NCBI RefSeq assembly: GCF_007988965.1
Contig: NZ_BJVD01000001.1
Coordinates: 806,001 to 870,000, forward strand
Source of the DNA: Rummeliibacillus stabekisii
GTDB taxonomy: Bacteria > Bacillota > Bacilli > Bacillales_A > Planococcaceae
DNA length: 64,000 nucleotides
Direction: 5' to 3'
Part shown: positions 1-12,689 of the stretch, piece by piece
Position numbering within the stretch: the stretch's first letter is position 1
Layout: each line of letters starts with the position of its first letter
Translations under genes and position numbers: made by a program
Notes under the pieces: model-generated
Told to the model about the DNA's origin: nothing
What the model saw: only the letters and a program-made list of their open reading frames with translations
Database searches by the model: none

Positions 1-706
1 ATTGTCCTCCCCATTGCTCTAAAACCGTATGATAGCTTTCTACTGAATCCACACTTTGCGTAATCGCTCTGCCTACGACAATATGTGTCGAGCCTTTTTC
101 TCTTGCAACTGCTGGTGTGGCAATCCGTTTCTGGTCATGCGCTTCGCCGCCTTCTAAACGAATACCAGGTGTGACTTTTAAAAATTCCTTGCCGCAAGCT
201 TCTTCGATTGCCTTTGCTTCCAAAACAGAGCAAACAACACCATCAAGGCCTGCATCTTTTGTTAGAAGTGCATAATTCAACACTGATTCCTCAAGCGTTG
301 TCATGATCTTTTGCTCTTTTTGCATTTCTTCTTCCGTTGTAGAAGTAAGTTGTGTAACAGCGATTAGTAGAGGTCTCTTTTTTCCCTCTGGAGTTCCTTC
401 TTGCAACCCCCCAAGTGCTGCTTTCATCATCTCACTACCGCCTGCAGCATGTACATTTACCATATCAACACCTAATCTTGCTAACCCGCGCATAGCTGAT
501 TTAACTGTGTTTGGTATATCGTGCAATTTTAAATCTAGGAAAATTTCATGTCCTAAATCTTTTATTTTTTTTATGATTGAACTACCTTCTTGTAAAAAAA
601 GTTCTAGACCTATTTTTACGTATAGAGGTTCATTATATTGTTCTAAAAAGGCAAAAACGTCTTCTTCCCCTGGGAAGTCTAAGGCAATAATAGGCTTATC
701 TGTCAT
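1..706 (-). CDS. pyrF: orotidine 5'-phosphate decarboxylase (3' end cut by window edge)
   Basis: Decarboxylates OMP to UMP, the last step of de novo UMP synthesis in the cytoplasm. Reading inward from the ATG at 706 gives [15 protein letters not shown], the OMP decarboxylase opening, then YVKIGLELF and the catalytic signature [12 protein letters not shown] near residues 56-67, whose Asp and Lys residues drive catalysis. The frame stays open for 235 codons to base 1, so only a few C-terminal residues are missing (family about 235-245 aa). The start codon follows the pyrD stop with no gap and uses a GGAG sequence inside the end of pyrD, so the two genes are probably translationally coupled. It is the most distal pyr gene visible; pyrE would be expected just outside. 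Confidence 0.96.
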   Translation of the reverse strand, partial: MTDKPIIALDFPGEEDVFAFLEQYNEPLYVKIGLELFLQEGSSIIKKIKDLGHEIFLDLKLHDIPNTVKSAMRGLARLGVDMVNVHAAGGSEMMKAALGGLQEGTPEGKKRPLLIAVTQLTSTTEEEMQKEQKIMTTLEESVLNYALLTKDAGLDGVVCSVLEAKAIEEACGKEFLKVTPGIRLEGGEAHDQKRIATPAVAREKGSTHIVVGRAITQSVDSVESYHTVLEQWGGQ

Positions 707-2387
<1,681 letters not shown>

Positions 2388-2391
<4 letters not shown>

Positions 2392-5300
2392 AAGGACACC
2401 TCTAACTCTGCTTTTGGCATTGCTGTTGCTGTAAAAGTCATAGATTCTATGACTTGGAGAATAGCTGCTGCTGTATCTAGTGATGTGAAGCTAGGTATAC
2501 CATTTTCTACTGCTTCACGGCGTATTCTAAAACCGTCTCGCTCAGGCTGTTTTCCTTTTGTCAGTGTATTAATGACTAACTGAGCCTCTCCATTTTGGAT
2601 GACATGAAGCAACGTTTTCTCGCTTGATCCGATTTTATCCACAACGGTTGATTGAATCCCTGCACTTTCCAGCGTCTTTGCTGTCCCTGGTGTGGCAAGG
2701 ATTGAGTAACCTACTTTCATAAATCGTTCAGCCAGTTCTACCGCCTCTGCTTTATCTTTATCCGCCACAGTCATCAAGACGGAACCATGATCGGCCATTT
2801 TCATTCCTGCTGCTACAAAGCCTTTATATAACGCTTTTTCTAATGTGCTGTCTTTCCCCATTACCTCGCCTGTAGATTTCATTTCAGGTCCTAATGTGGT
2901 ATCGACACGACGAAGTTTTGCAAAGCTAAACACCGGCACTTTTACAAACACACCAATTTTAAAAGGTGCAAGCCCTGCTTTATAACCTTGTTCAATAATC
3001 GACTCTCCTAGGATTGCTTTTGTCGCAACATTGGCCATAGGGATATTTGTAATCTTGCTCAAGAAAGGAACTGTTCTTGATGCACGTGGGTTAACTTCAA
3101 TTACATAGACCACATCTTTAGAAATGACATATTGGATATTCATTAAGCCTTTGATCCCCAAACCTTTTGCTAAACGTGTCGTGTAATCTACTAATGTATC
3201 AATATGCTTTTGGGCTAAGTTTTGCGGCGGATAAACGGCAATCGAATCTCCTGAATGCACTCCAGCACGTTCAATATGTTCCATGATGCCTGGAATGAGC
3301 ACGTTTTCTCCGTCACAAATGGCGTCTACTTCAATCTCGCTTCCCGTCAGATATCTATCAATCAATACAGGATGTTCTGGTGAAGCTTCAACAGCATTTT
3401 CCATATAATGCTTTAGTTCTTTGCTGTTGTACACTATTTCCATCGCTCTACCACCAAGCACATAAGATGGACGCACAAGGACTGGGTACCCTATTTCCTC
3501 TGCAATGGCTACAGCCTCATGCGAATTTGTTGCTGTTTTCCCTTTCGGTTGAGGAATTCCTAATTCATGCAGTGCTTCCTCAAAACGGTCTCGTGATTCT
3601 GCTCTGTCAATCGAATCGAGTGTGGTACCTAGTATCTTCACGCCTCTCTCTTCTAATTGCTCTGCCAGATTAATTGCCGTTTGGCCCCCAAATTGGACTA
3701 CCACCCCTAGTGGCTGTTCTAGATCAATAATGTGCATGACATCCTCAATCGTTAGCGGCTCAAAGTATAGTTTATCTGAGACCGAAAAGTCTGTTGATAC
3801 GGTTTCCGGGTTTGAATTTATAATGATTGCTTCATATCCTGCTTCTTGTATAGCCCACACCGAGTGCACAGTTGCATAATCGAATTCCACACCCTGTCCA
3901 ATGCGGATGGGTCCTGAACCGAGTACGATGACAGATTCACGGATTGACCGTATTGATTCATTCTCAGAACCGTATGTCCCATAGAAGTAGGGTGTTTCTG
4001 ATTCGAACTCTGCCGCGCACGTATCTACCATCTTATAGACTGGTAGGATACGGTTTTCTTTTCGGTAATCATATACTTCTCTCTCTGTCATGCCCCAGAG
4101 CCTTGCGATTATTTCATCTGCAAAACCTATTGTTTTAGCTTTTTTGAGCACTTCATCATTTTGTGGGTTATCTTTTATCACTTTTTCATAGTCAATGATA
4201 TTTTTCAATTTATGAAGGAAGAAAAGATCGATCTTGCTCCAATCATGAATTTGCTCGATTGTTATGCCACGTCTTAAAGCTTCACCTATAAAGAATAACC
4301 GCTCGTCTCCTGCTTTTGTTATCCGCTTTTCGATCAGTTCACCCGTTAAATCATCTGCATTTTTTAACTCTATATGTTTTTGGCCTGTCTCCAATGAGCG
4401 CACAGCTTTTAAAATGGCTTCTTCAAAGGTGCGACCAATTGCCATAACTTCTCCAGTTGCTTTCATTTGAGTCCCTAAGTTTCGCTTAGCTGTTTCAAAT
4501 TTATCGAAAGGAAAGCGCGGAATTTTTGCCACGATATAATCTAGTGCTGGCTCAAAGCACGCATATGTTCTACCTGTCACAGGATTAATCATCTCATCGA
4601 GAGTTAATCCAACTGCAATTTTTGCTGCCAGTTTTGCAATAGGATATCCTGTTGCTTTAGAAGCAAGAGCTGATGATCTAGAAACTCGAGGATTAACCTC
4701 GATAATGTAGTAATTGAAACTGTATGGATCTAGTGCTAACTGAACATTGCAACCACCTTCAATACCGAGTGCACGGATAATTTTCAGCGATACATTTCGG
4801 AGCATATGGTACTCACGGTCCGATAATGTTTGGGAAGGTGCTACAACGATTGAATCTCCTGTATGTATGCCGACAGGATCCACATTTTCCATGTTGCAAA
4901 CAACGATGGCATTGTCCTTTGAATCACGCATCACTTCATATTCAATTTCTTTGTATCCTGCAATCGATTTTTCAAGCAGGCACTGTGTAACAGGTGAATA
5001 TTTTAGGCCTGACGCTACAGTTTCTTTCAATTCCTGCTCATCATGGCAGATGCCGCCGCCTGTACCACCTAATGTAAAGGCGGGGCGAACAATAATGGGA
5101 TAACCTATACGGCTGGCAAATGTGTTAGCTTCTTCTAATGTATGTACGATTTCTGATTCGGGCGTTGGAACACCAAGCTCTTGCATAAGACTGCGAAATA
5201 GATCGCGGTCTTCCGCTTGGTTGATTGCGTCTAACTTTGTCCCTAAAATTTCTATGCTAAGTTCATCTAATATGCCTGACTTATGCAATTCAATTGCCAT

Positions 5301-5591
5301 ATTCAAACCGGTCTGCCCACCAAGCGTCGGCAGAATTGCATCTGGACGTTCTTTACGCAGGATGCGTGATACGAACTCTAACGAAATAGGTTCGATGTAA
5401 ACAGTGTCAGCAATCTCTGTATCCGTCATTATTGTTGCCGGGTTGGAGTTGATGAGGATTACTTTATACCCCTCTTCTTTTAATGCCAAGCAAGCTTGTG
5501 TACCTGCATAGTCAAATTCTGCAGCTTGACCGATAATAATAGGACCTGAACCGATTACTAGGATGGATTGAATGTCATGGCGTTTAGGCAT
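2388..5591 (-). CDS. carB: carbamoyl-phosphate synthase, large subunit
   Basis: Makes carbamoyl phosphate from glutamine-derived ammonia, bicarbonate and two ATP. The 1067-aa protein has the expected tandem architecture: two homologous ATP-grasp halves (first opening [20 protein letters not shown], second with [19 protein letters not shown] near residue 560), each with an EVNPR metal/ATP motif ([12 protein letters not shown] and [12 protein letters not shown]), followed by a C-terminal MGS-like regulatory domain of about 130 residues. Full length for the family (about 1070 aa). In the pyrimidine-linked paralogue of Bacillus this domain is where UMP and PRPP act. It overlaps carA by 8 bases and pyrK by 4 bases. 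An arginine-specific paralogue may exist elsewhere, but the pyr context assigns this one (pyrAB). Confidence 0.97.
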
Positions 5592-6687
5592 GTTGCAATT
5601 GCTCCTCTCTCGTACTGTTGTTCATTAGCTCGATAAATTCGTCAAACAGGTGGTTGGGATCTTCTGGACCAGGTGAAGCTTCTGGATGATATTGCACGGT
5701 GAATACTGGGTGTTTTTTGTGGCGCATCCCTTCGCATGTGCCGTCATTTAATGCGATATGCGTTACTTCTAAGTCTGTGTCTTGAAGTGAATCCATATCA
5801 ATTGCGAATCCATGGTTTTGCGATGTAAGTTCTGTCCGTCCCGTCCTTAAATCTTTGACAGGATGATTTGCACCTCGATGACCAAATTTCAACTTAAATG
5901 ACTTAGCTCCAGAGGCAAGTCCGAAAAGCTGATGGCCCAAGCAAATACCGAACATTGGTACCTTACCGATTAGTACTTTGATCGTCTCGATAGCTTCAGG
6001 AACATCCATTGGGTCTCCAGGACCATTAGACAGCATGATTCCATCTGGCTGACAGGTCATTATTTCTTCTGCACTTGTGTTATAAGGTACAACTATCACA
6101 TCACAATCTCGCTTATTTAGCTCTCGCAGTATCCCGTGCTTCATTCCAAAATCGATTAACACGACACGTTTACCGCGACCAGGAGATGGATACGCCTTTT
6201 GTGTTGAAACTTGTGCAACTTGATTCGTTGGAAACTTTACAGCGTTAAGCCATTCTATTATTTCCTCTAGATTGATTTCTTCTCCAGCTTTTGAAAGATA
6301 GCCTTTGACAGCACCTTCCTTACGAATCAGGCGTGTCAGTTTTCTTGTATCAATCCCTTGGATACCTGGAATGCCTTTCATTTTTAGGTATTCATCCAAT
6401 GTTCCTTCATTGCGAAAGTTTGAAGGTACTGTTGCCAATTCGTGGATAACAAAACCTTTGATTGCAGGCGAGATGGCTTCAAAGTCATCTCGATTAATCC
6501 CGTAGTTGCCAATTAAAGGGTAAGTCATGGTCACAATCTGTCCGCAAAAAGATGGATCTGAAATCGTTTCTTGGTAGCCGGTCATTCCTGTTGTAAACAC
6601 GACTTCACCAGCTGATTCTGTTTCACTGCCGAAAGCAATGCCTTCAAAAACTTCGCCCGATTCTAAGATCAGTTTTCTTTTTAGCAT
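5584..6687 (-). CDS. carA: carbamoyl-phosphate synthase, small (glutaminase) subunit
   Basis: Glutamine amidotransferase subunit feeding ammonia to CarB. With the start chosen here it is 367 aa: an N-terminal CPSase small-chain domain ([12 protein letters not shown]) and a class I glutamine amidotransferase domain with the nucleophile segment [12 protein letters not shown] and the His-Glu pair in [13 protein letters not shown] longer reading begins at 6702 (MGGWI), but a GGGAGG ribosome site lies seven bases before the ATG at 6687, so the protein more likely begins [11 protein letters not shown]. This start overlaps the end of pyrC by 7 bases (ATGCTAA), implying coupling. Confidence 0.95.
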   Translation of the reverse strand: MLKRKLILESGEVFEGIAFGSETESAGEVVFTTGMTGYQETISDPSFCGQIVTMTYPLIGNYGINRDDFEAISPAIKGFVIHELATVPSNFRNEGTLDEYLKMKGIPGIQGIDTRKLTRLIRKEGAVKGYLSKAGEEINLEEIIEWLNAVKFPTNQVAQVSTQKAYPSPGRGKRVVLIDFGMKHGILRELNKRDCDVIVVPYNTSAEEIMTCQPDGIMLSNGPGDPMDVPEAIETIKVLIGKVPMFGICLGHQLFGLASGAKSFKLKFGHRGANHPVKDLRTGRTELTSQNHGFAIDMDSLQDTDLEVTHIALNDGTCEGMRHKKHPVFTVQYHPEASPGPEDPNHLFDEFIELMNNSTREEQLQHA

Positions 6688-7961
6688 GATCCATCCTCCC
6701 AAACAATTTTGCCTTCACACATTGTAAGCATTGGCCAGCCTGTTGCTTTCCAGCCGTTAAACGGGGTGTTTCTTCCTTTAGACAGAAACTCTTCTGCATC
6801 GATTGTTTTCTCATTTTCGATATCAATTAAGACTAGATCCGCTGATTCACCGATTCCAAGTGTGCCATATGGCAAGTTGAATAGTCGAGCTGGTTTTACG
6901 GTCATCCAGTCAATCAACTGGCGCAATGTCCATTTTCCTGTTTTCACAAATTGTGTGTATAAAAGAGGAAATGCTGTTTCGAAGCCCACAATTCCAAATG
7001 GAGCTCCTACCATGCCACAACATTTTTCTTCTTTTGTATGAGGCGCATGGTCCGTTGCTATACAATCGATGGTGCCGTCTAGTAGTCCTTCATGTAGAGC
7101 CAGCCAATCCTCGTTAGCACGAAGTGGCGGATTCATCTTCCAGTTAGCATCATCGCTTGGAATATCCATCTCTTCTAAAAGTAGGTGATGCGGGCAAACT
7201 TCCGCTGTTACGTGGATTCCTGCTGCTTTGGCATCCCGCACTACGCGTACAGATTCTTTTGTGGATACATGGCATACATGGTAATGCGCGCCTGCAGCCT
7301 CAGCAAGCAATACATCTCGTGCAATTTGGACAGACTCGCAAATAGAAGGAATACCAGGCAATCCTAATTCTAAATTGCGTTTACCTTCATGCATTACTCC
7401 ATCATAAATTAATGAGTTATCTTCACAATGTGCAACTACAGTCATATTGAGAGCAGCTGCATCCTTCATTTGTTCATACATCGTTCTCGCTTCTTGTATG
7501 CCTACTCCATCATCTGAAAAAGCAACAGCTCCGTGTGCCTTCAGCGCCTTTAAATCTGTGCGAGCATCACCCGATTGATCAACAGTTAATGAACCATAAG
7601 GCAGAACACGCACGATCGCGCTCTGCTCAATTAATCCATTAATCAACGCTAAATTCTCAACTGAGTCCGGAACTGGCTTGGTATTTGGCATCGCACAAAT
7701 GGTCGTAAACCCACCCTTTGCGGCTGAAAGAGAACCTGTTTCAATGGTTTCCTTATGTTCGAAGCCTGGTTCTCTCAAATGTACGTGGACATCCACAAAA
7801 CCAGGTGATGCCATATATCCTTTCCCATCTATTATTTCATCTGCCTGCACATTTAATTTCTCGCCGACTGCTGCAATCTTCCCATCCTCAACGAATATTT
7901 CCCCTGCATAAAGATTTCCGTTCTTATCTACTAACTGCAAATTTTGAAGTAACACTGTCAT
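6681..7961 (-). CDS. pyrC: dihydroorotase
   Basis: Cyclises N-carbamoyl-aspartate to dihydroorotate. The 426-aa amidohydrolase has the metal-binding [10 protein letters not shown] near residues 57-66, a VCHVST strand with metal-binding His, and [13 protein letters not shown] near residue 303. Length fits the type I (Bacillus) dihydroorotase. AAAGGAGAG eight bases upstream supports the ATG at 7961. The first 38 bases lie inside the 3' end of pyrB, an unusually long overlap for this operon. It ends overlapping carA. Confidence 0.96.
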   Translation of the reverse strand: MTVLLQNLQLVDKNGNLYAGEIFVEDGKIAAVGEKLNVQADEIIDGKGYMASPGFVDVHVHLREPGFEHKETIETGSLSAAKGGFTTICAMPNTKPVPDSVENLALINGLIEQSAIVRVLPYGSLTVDQSGDARTDLKALKAHGAVAFSDDGVGIQEARTMYEQMKDAAALNMTVVAHCEDNSLIYDGVMHEGKRNLELGLPGIPSICESVQIARDVLLAEAAGAHYHVCHVSTKESVRVVRDAKAAGIHVTAEVCPHHLLLEEMDIPSDDANWKMNPPLRANEDWLALHEGLLDGTIDCIATDHAPHTKEEKCCGMVGAPFGIVGFETAFPLLYTQFVKTGKWTLRQLIDWMTVKPARLFNLPYGTLGIGESADLVLIDIENEKTIDAEEFLSKGRNTPFNGWKATGWPMLTMCEGKIVWEDGSC

Positions 7962-8847
7962 TGTATTTTCTCTCCTTTAAGATAGTTTCTAAGATTGCCA
8001 TTCGAATGTAAACTCCGTTATTTACCGCTTCGAAAATTCGTGAACGTTCACACTCTACTAGGTCGGAATCAATTTCTACTCCGCGGTTGAAAGGAGCAGG
8101 GTGCATAATAATCGCATTGTTTTTCATCATACTTTCCCTTTCTACTGTCAAGCCGTATTGTTGATGATAGTTTTCAGTGCTGTATCCTTCATATGTAACA
8201 TTTCGTTCGTTTTGGACACGTAGCAGCATAATCACATCACTTGTTTTATGAAGATCGCCCCATTCATTATTCGCCTCTGGGAATTCTCCTTGCCATTGTT
8301 CTGGGCAAACTAATTGTACGTTTGCGCCTAATCTTTTAAGTGAAATCATATTGGATTTTGCTACGCGGCTATGTGAGATGTCTCCTACTATTGTGATATT
8401 TAAGCCCTTGAATCGGCCAAACTCTTTAAAGATAGTATAGAGATCGAGTAGAGATTGTGATGGATGTTGTCCGGTTCCGTCTCCACCATTGATGATTGGT
8501 ATATTAATTCCCGGCAACAGGTCTTCATAGTAAGCATCTTGGTTATGGCGAATGACAACTGCGTCGATTCCCATAGATTCTAATGTTTTCACTGTATCGT
8601 AAAGCGTTTCACCTTTCAGTGTGCTTGAGAAACCTGATTCAAAAGGTATCACTGTGGCACCTAGTTTGCGCTCGGCAATTTCAAAACTTACCTTTGTTCT
8701 TGTACTTGGTTCAAAGAAGAGGTTGGCAACCATTGCATTCTGTGCAAGCTGTGGTTTGGCTCCTGCCTCAAGCTCAGCTGCTCGTGTTAAAATATCCTCA
8801 ATTTGTTGTATTGATACTTGCTCCATCGATAATAAGTTTTTCATCAT
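7924..8847 (-). CDS. pyrB: aspartate carbamoyltransferase, catalytic subunit
   Basis: Condenses carbamoyl phosphate with aspartate to give carbamoyl-aspartate. The 307-aa protein has the carbamoyl-phosphate loop [11 protein letters not shown], the RHNQD segment, [15 protein letters not shown], and the C-terminal [10 protein letters not shown] that contacts aspartate. No pyrI regulatory chain is nearby, as is usual in Bacillus. AGGAGG lies immediately upstream; two adjacent ATG codons (8847 and 8844) both fit. A PyrR-type attenuator precedes it. The C-terminal tail ([14 protein letters not shown]) overlaps pyrC by 38 bases and looks like an extension not needed for the fold. Confidence 0.96.
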   Translation of the reverse strand: MMKNLLSMEQVSIQQIEDILTRAAELEAGAKPQLAQNAMVANLFFEPSTRTKVSFEIAERKLGATVIPFESGFSSTLKGETLYDTVKTLESMGIDAVVIRHNQDAYYEDLLPGINIPIINGGDGTGQHPSQSLLDLYTIFKEFGRFKGLNITIVGDISHSRVAKSNMISLKRLGANVQLVCPEQWQGEFPEANNEWGDLHKTSDVIMLLRVQNERNVTYEGYSTENYHQQYGLTVERESMMKNNAIIMHPAPFNRGVEIDSDLVECERSRIFEAVNNGVYIRMAILETILKERKYNDSVTSKFAVSR

Positions 8848-8873
8848 TTTGCCTCCTAGTTTTGTATTAAACT

Positions 8874-8985
8874 AAAAGCCTCCTTGGAATTTCAAGGAGG
8901 CTTTTGAAGGATATGACAAAATAAGCTTGTATACTTTATGCATGCTTATCGTATCGAATCACCCTTCTGTGCCTCTCTGGACAAC
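8874..8985 (-). promoter_or_regulatory. pyrP-pyrB intergenic PyrR attenuator
   Basis: On the minus strand the pyrP-pyrB gap carries GTCCAGAGAGGC (8971-8982), a close match to the PyrR-binding anti-antiterminator consensus, followed by a strong GC-rich hairpin with a poly-T side (AAAAGCCTCC ... GGAGGCTTTT, 8874-8905). UMP-bound PyrR would stabilise the upstream stem and allow termination before pyrB. The family mechanism is established in B. subtilis; its operation here is inferred from sequence. Confidence 0.9.
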
Positions 8986-9007
8986 CCTTAAAAGGTACTG
9001 CTACAAA

Positions 9008-10348
9008 TTATTCAATTGAATTTTCTTTCATTTCCATCTCTTCTTTTTCCATCTCAAGATCTGGCTGAGCTTTACCTGGTAGTATAAAGTTTAGAAGAAC
9101 ACCAATGATTGCTGCAAGAGCCATGCCTTCAATGGAAAACGTTTTGGTAAATGCTAGCTTTGCTCCGCCAATTCCTAAGATTAAGATGACAGATGCAATC
9201 ACAAGATTACGCTTATCATCAAAATCAATCTTATTCTCTACAAGCATGCGCAAACCGCTTGAAGCAATAATCCCGAAGAGCAGGATTGATACACCACCAA
9301 GAACTGGAGTAGGAATCGTACCAACAAGTGCCATTAGTTTACCTGAGAATGAAAGGAGGATGGCGAATACTGCCGCACCACCAATCACCCATACGCTGAA
9401 GATACGTGTTAATACAAGGACACCGATATTTTCACCATAAGTCGTTTTAGGTGGACCACCAATCAATGAACTGATGAGTGTGCCTAGTCCATCACCAAGC
9501 AAGGACCGGTTTAAACCAGGGTCTTTAATAAAATTGCGGTGAACTACTTTTCCTAAAACAAGCTGATGCCCGATATGTTCGGAGATTGTCACAATGACAA
9601 TCGGCACCATTGCCAGCAGCAATGTAGATGTGACATGGAATTCATAATCAACTCCAGGTATCAGGAAGTCTGGCGTTTTAAACCATTTTGCTTCTACTAC
9701 CTTACTAAAGTTAATGAGGTGGGTATTAAACACCGCATCTGAGATCAGTGAAGCAATATAACCGCCAATCAATCCGATAAGTATCGGCATAGTGCTAATA
9801 ACACCTTTAAAGAAGTTATTGCATAGGATTGAAATAGCTAGCGTGATCAAACCGATAACAAAGTAAGCTGCGCTATACACTTCTTTGTTGTCTCCCACTG
9901 TTTCGTACATCGTCATATGGACAGCAGTTCCTGCAAGCCCTAAACCAATGACCATGATGACAGGCGCTACTACGATAGGCGGCAATAATTTCATAATCCA
10001 CTTGTATCCTGTTTTCCAAATTAATAAGGATACAATCCCATATACAAGCCCTACCGCCATTGCACCGATCATCGCACTACCCGGTCCGTCTCCTGTTGCT
10101 GATGCTACTTGGATCGGCGCTATAAAGGCAAATGATGATCCTAGATAAGCCGGTACTTTAAAGCGTGTTACAAGCAAGAATATAATTGTTGCTATTCCAC
10201 TTGTTAATAAAGCGATGGCTGGTGACAAGCCTGTTAATGTTGGGACAAGGATAGTTGAACCAAACATTGCAAACATATGCTGCAAACTAAGTGTAACTAA
10301 CTGTCCTCCCGAAGGTTTGTCGTTAATATCCAATACTGCATTTGACAT
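9008..10348 (-). CDS. pyrP: uracil permease (nucleobase:cation symporter-2 family)
   Basis: Proton-driven uracil uptake across the cytoplasmic membrane. The protein has about 12-14 hydrophobic segments and UraA/PyrP signatures: LQHMFAMFGSTILVPTLTG near the N terminus, SISEH-like TISEHIGHQ, and LGTLISSLIGGPPKTTYGEN. The frame opens with GTG at 10363, but the GTGAGG there works better as a ribosome site for the ATG at 10348, giving MSNAVLDIND and 446 aa. Only about 33 bases separate it from pyrR, leaving no room for the pyrR-pyrP attenuator found in B. subtilis. Confidence 0.95.
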   Translation of the reverse strand: MSNAVLDINDKPSGGQLVTLSLQHMFAMFGSTILVPTLTGLSPAIALLTSGIATIIFLLVTRFKVPAYLGSSFAFIAPIQVASATGDGPGSAMIGAMAVGLVYGIVSLLIWKTGYKWIMKLLPPIVVAPVIMVIGLGLAGTAVHMTMYETVGDNKEVYSAAYFVIGLITLAISILCNNFFKGVISTMPILIGLIGGYIASLISDAVFNTHLINFSKVVEAKWFKTPDFLIPGVDYEFHVTSTLLLAMVPIVIVTISEHIGHQLVLGKVVHRNFIKDPGLNRSLLGDGLGTLISSLIGGPPKTTYGENIGVLVLTRIFSVWVIGGAAVFAILLSFSGKLMALVGTIPTPVLGGVSILLFGIIASSGLRMLVENKIDFDDKRNLVIASVILILGIGGAKLAFTKTFSIEGMALAAIIGVLLNFILPGKAQPDLEMEKEEMEMKENSIE

Positions 10349-10381
10349 CTCAATATTCCTCACATTCTAAGAAAACTACTG

Positions 10382-11075
<694 letters not shown>

Positions 11076-11107
11076 TTAAAGGTGAATATTAACTTTTCAC
11101 TGCAATT

Positions 11108-11136
11108 AGTATATGCCCTCACATTGACGATGTCAA
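11108..11136 (-). promoter_or_regulatory. sigma-A promoter of the pyr operon
   Basis: Minus strand TTGACA (11131-11136), a 17-base spacer and TATACT (11108-11113): a perfect -35 and a 5/6 -10. The -35 hexamer contains the stop codon of the upstream pseudouridine synthase gene (11133-11135), so the promoter is packed against the preceding reading frame. Transcription would begin near 11101 and enter the PyrR leader. Confidence 0.88.
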
Positions 11137-12044
11137 TAGTTGCTTTTTAATTCTTTCAAGAGTTCTTGATAATCCTCAGGCAGCGGTGCTTGGAATTCCA
11201 TATACTCTTTTGTTATGGGATGAATAAAACCTAAAATGCCTGCATGCAACGCTTGTCCGCCGAAATCAATCGTTTTCTTTGGTCCGTATTTTGGATCGCC
11301 TACTAACGGGTAACCAATATAATTCAAATGCACACGAATTTGATGTGTTCTTCCAGTTTCAAGTCGGCATTGGATTAACGTATAGTCAACACCAAATCGA
11401 TCAGCTACTTGGAAGTGTGTAACTGCGTGTTTTCCTTGATCGACAACTGCCATCTTTTGGCGGTCTTTTTGATCTCGTCCAATTGGTGCGTCAATCGTAC
11501 CTTTATCATGAGGAATATGTCCATGTACAAGCGCAGTATATCGGCGCGTTACTGTTTTATCAACCAATTGTTGAACAAGTGATTCATGCGCCTTATCATT
11601 TTTGGCCACCATCAATAAGCCAGACGTATCTTTATCAATTCGATGTACGATTCCTGGGCGCATCACACCATTTATGCCTGAAAGATCTTTGCAATGGTAC
11701 ATCAGACCATTCACCAAAGTCCCTGTCGTATGTCCTGGTGCAGGGTGGACGACCATACCTTTTGGTTTGTTAACTACTAGCACATCACTATCTTCATAAA
11801 CAATGTCTAAATTAAGATCTTCTGCGATAATTTCTAAAGGTTCAGGTTCAGGCGGTGTTACTGTGATTTCGTCACCCTCCTGGACTTTATATTTGGCTTT
11901 GATGGGACTTCCGTTTACAACTACCAGGCCCTCTTGTACAAAACCTTGAATTTGAGTACGTGACCAATCTTGTTGAATTGATGCAAGGGCTTTATCAATA
12001 CGTTCACCTTGCATTTCATTTGTTATCGTATATGTGACTGACAT
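11133..12044 (-). CDS. RluD-family 23S rRNA pseudouridine synthase (YlyB-like)
   Basis: Isomerises uridines in 23S rRNA. The 303-aa protein has an N-terminal S4 RNA-binding domain (residues 13-75, RIDKALASI...QGFVQEGLVVVNG) and a RluA/RluD catalytic domain with GIVHRIDKDTSGLLMVAKND, whose Asp is the catalytic residue, plus the CRLETGRTHQIRVHL motif. The start ATG overlaps the lspA stop by one base, so lspA and this gene form an operon as in B. subtilis (lspA-ylyB). Exact target uridines cannot be read from sequence. Confidence 0.93.
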   Translation of the reverse strand: MSVTYTITNEMQGERIDKALASIQQDWSRTQIQGFVQEGLVVVNGSPIKAKYKVQEGDEITVTPPEPEPLEIIAEDLNLDIVYEDSDVLVVNKPKGMVVHPAPGHTTGTLVNGLMYHCKDLSGINGVMRPGIVHRIDKDTSGLLMVAKNDKAHESLVQQLVDKTVTRRYTALVHGHIPHDKGTIDAPIGRDQKDRQKMAVVDQGKHAVTHFQVADRFGVDYTLIQCRLETGRTHQIRVHLNYIGYPLVGDPKYGPKKTIDFGGQALHAGILGFIHPITKEYMEFQAPLPEDYQELLKELKSNY

Positions 12045-12520
12045 TACTTCACCTTTTTCTTTTCTATTTTTCCTTCGAAGATTATATATAGTATGAGCAT
12101 AATAACACCAAATGTTAACGCTGCATCTGCAATATTAAATATAGGGAAATCATAATTAATCACTGGGATGATCACATGTACGAAATCGACTACTTCTCCT
12201 CGGAATACTCGGTCAATAAAATTGCCAATTGCTCCGCCCAGCAGCAACATCAAACTCACTTGGAACAGTGGTTTTCCCTTTCCTTCTTTGTGATAATAAT
12301 AAATGATGCCCAAAATCACAATAATGGTGACTAATGCAAATAACCAAAATTGTCCTTGCAGCATTCCCCATGCTGCTCCGCGATTACGATGGGAGTATAG
12401 CCCAAAATAAGGATCTATTAGCGAGATGCTCTCTCCATATTTCATATTCTCCACAATGCTCCATTTTGACAACTGATCAAGTATAATGACCAAAATCGCT
12501 ATACCATAATATTTGTACAT
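12044..12520 (-). CDS. lspA: lipoprotein signal peptidase (signal peptidase II)
   Basis: Membrane aspartyl protease that removes signal peptides from prolipoproteins. The 158-aa protein has four predicted transmembrane helices and the two conserved catalytic-Asp boxes, GGAIGNFIDRVFRGEVVDF and FPIFNIADAALTFG. Length matches the family. One likely substrate class is represented in this window by ctaC, which has a lipobox. GGAGGG precedes the ATG at 12520. Confidence 0.96.
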   Translation of the reverse strand: MYKYYGIAILVIILDQLSKWSIVENMKYGESISLIDPYFGLYSHRNRGAAWGMLQGQFWLFALVTIIVILGIIYYYHKEGKGKPLFQVSLMLLLGGAIGNFIDRVFRGEVVDFVHVIIPVINYDFPIFNIADAALTFGVIMLILYIIFEGKIEKKKVK

Positions 12521-12645
12521 GGCAAACCCTCCGTTTACTGCCGAATCTAACCTATTCTATCATATAATAGACGCAAGAGAAAAACACACCATACATTCAA
12601 GTCAAAAATCCTTATATTGCTTGATTCATGACAATGATTAAATGC

Positions 12646-12678
12646 AAAAAGCCGCTCACATTTCGTGAACGGCTTTTT
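12646..12678 (-). terminator. terminator after ileS
   Basis: Hairpin AAAAAGCCGCTCAC / GTGAACGGCTTTTT with a single mismatch, in the gap just after the ileS stop. It ends in poly-T on the minus strand and could also act on the plus strand. Confidence 0.85.
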
Positions 12679-12689
12679 GTTTACTGCTA

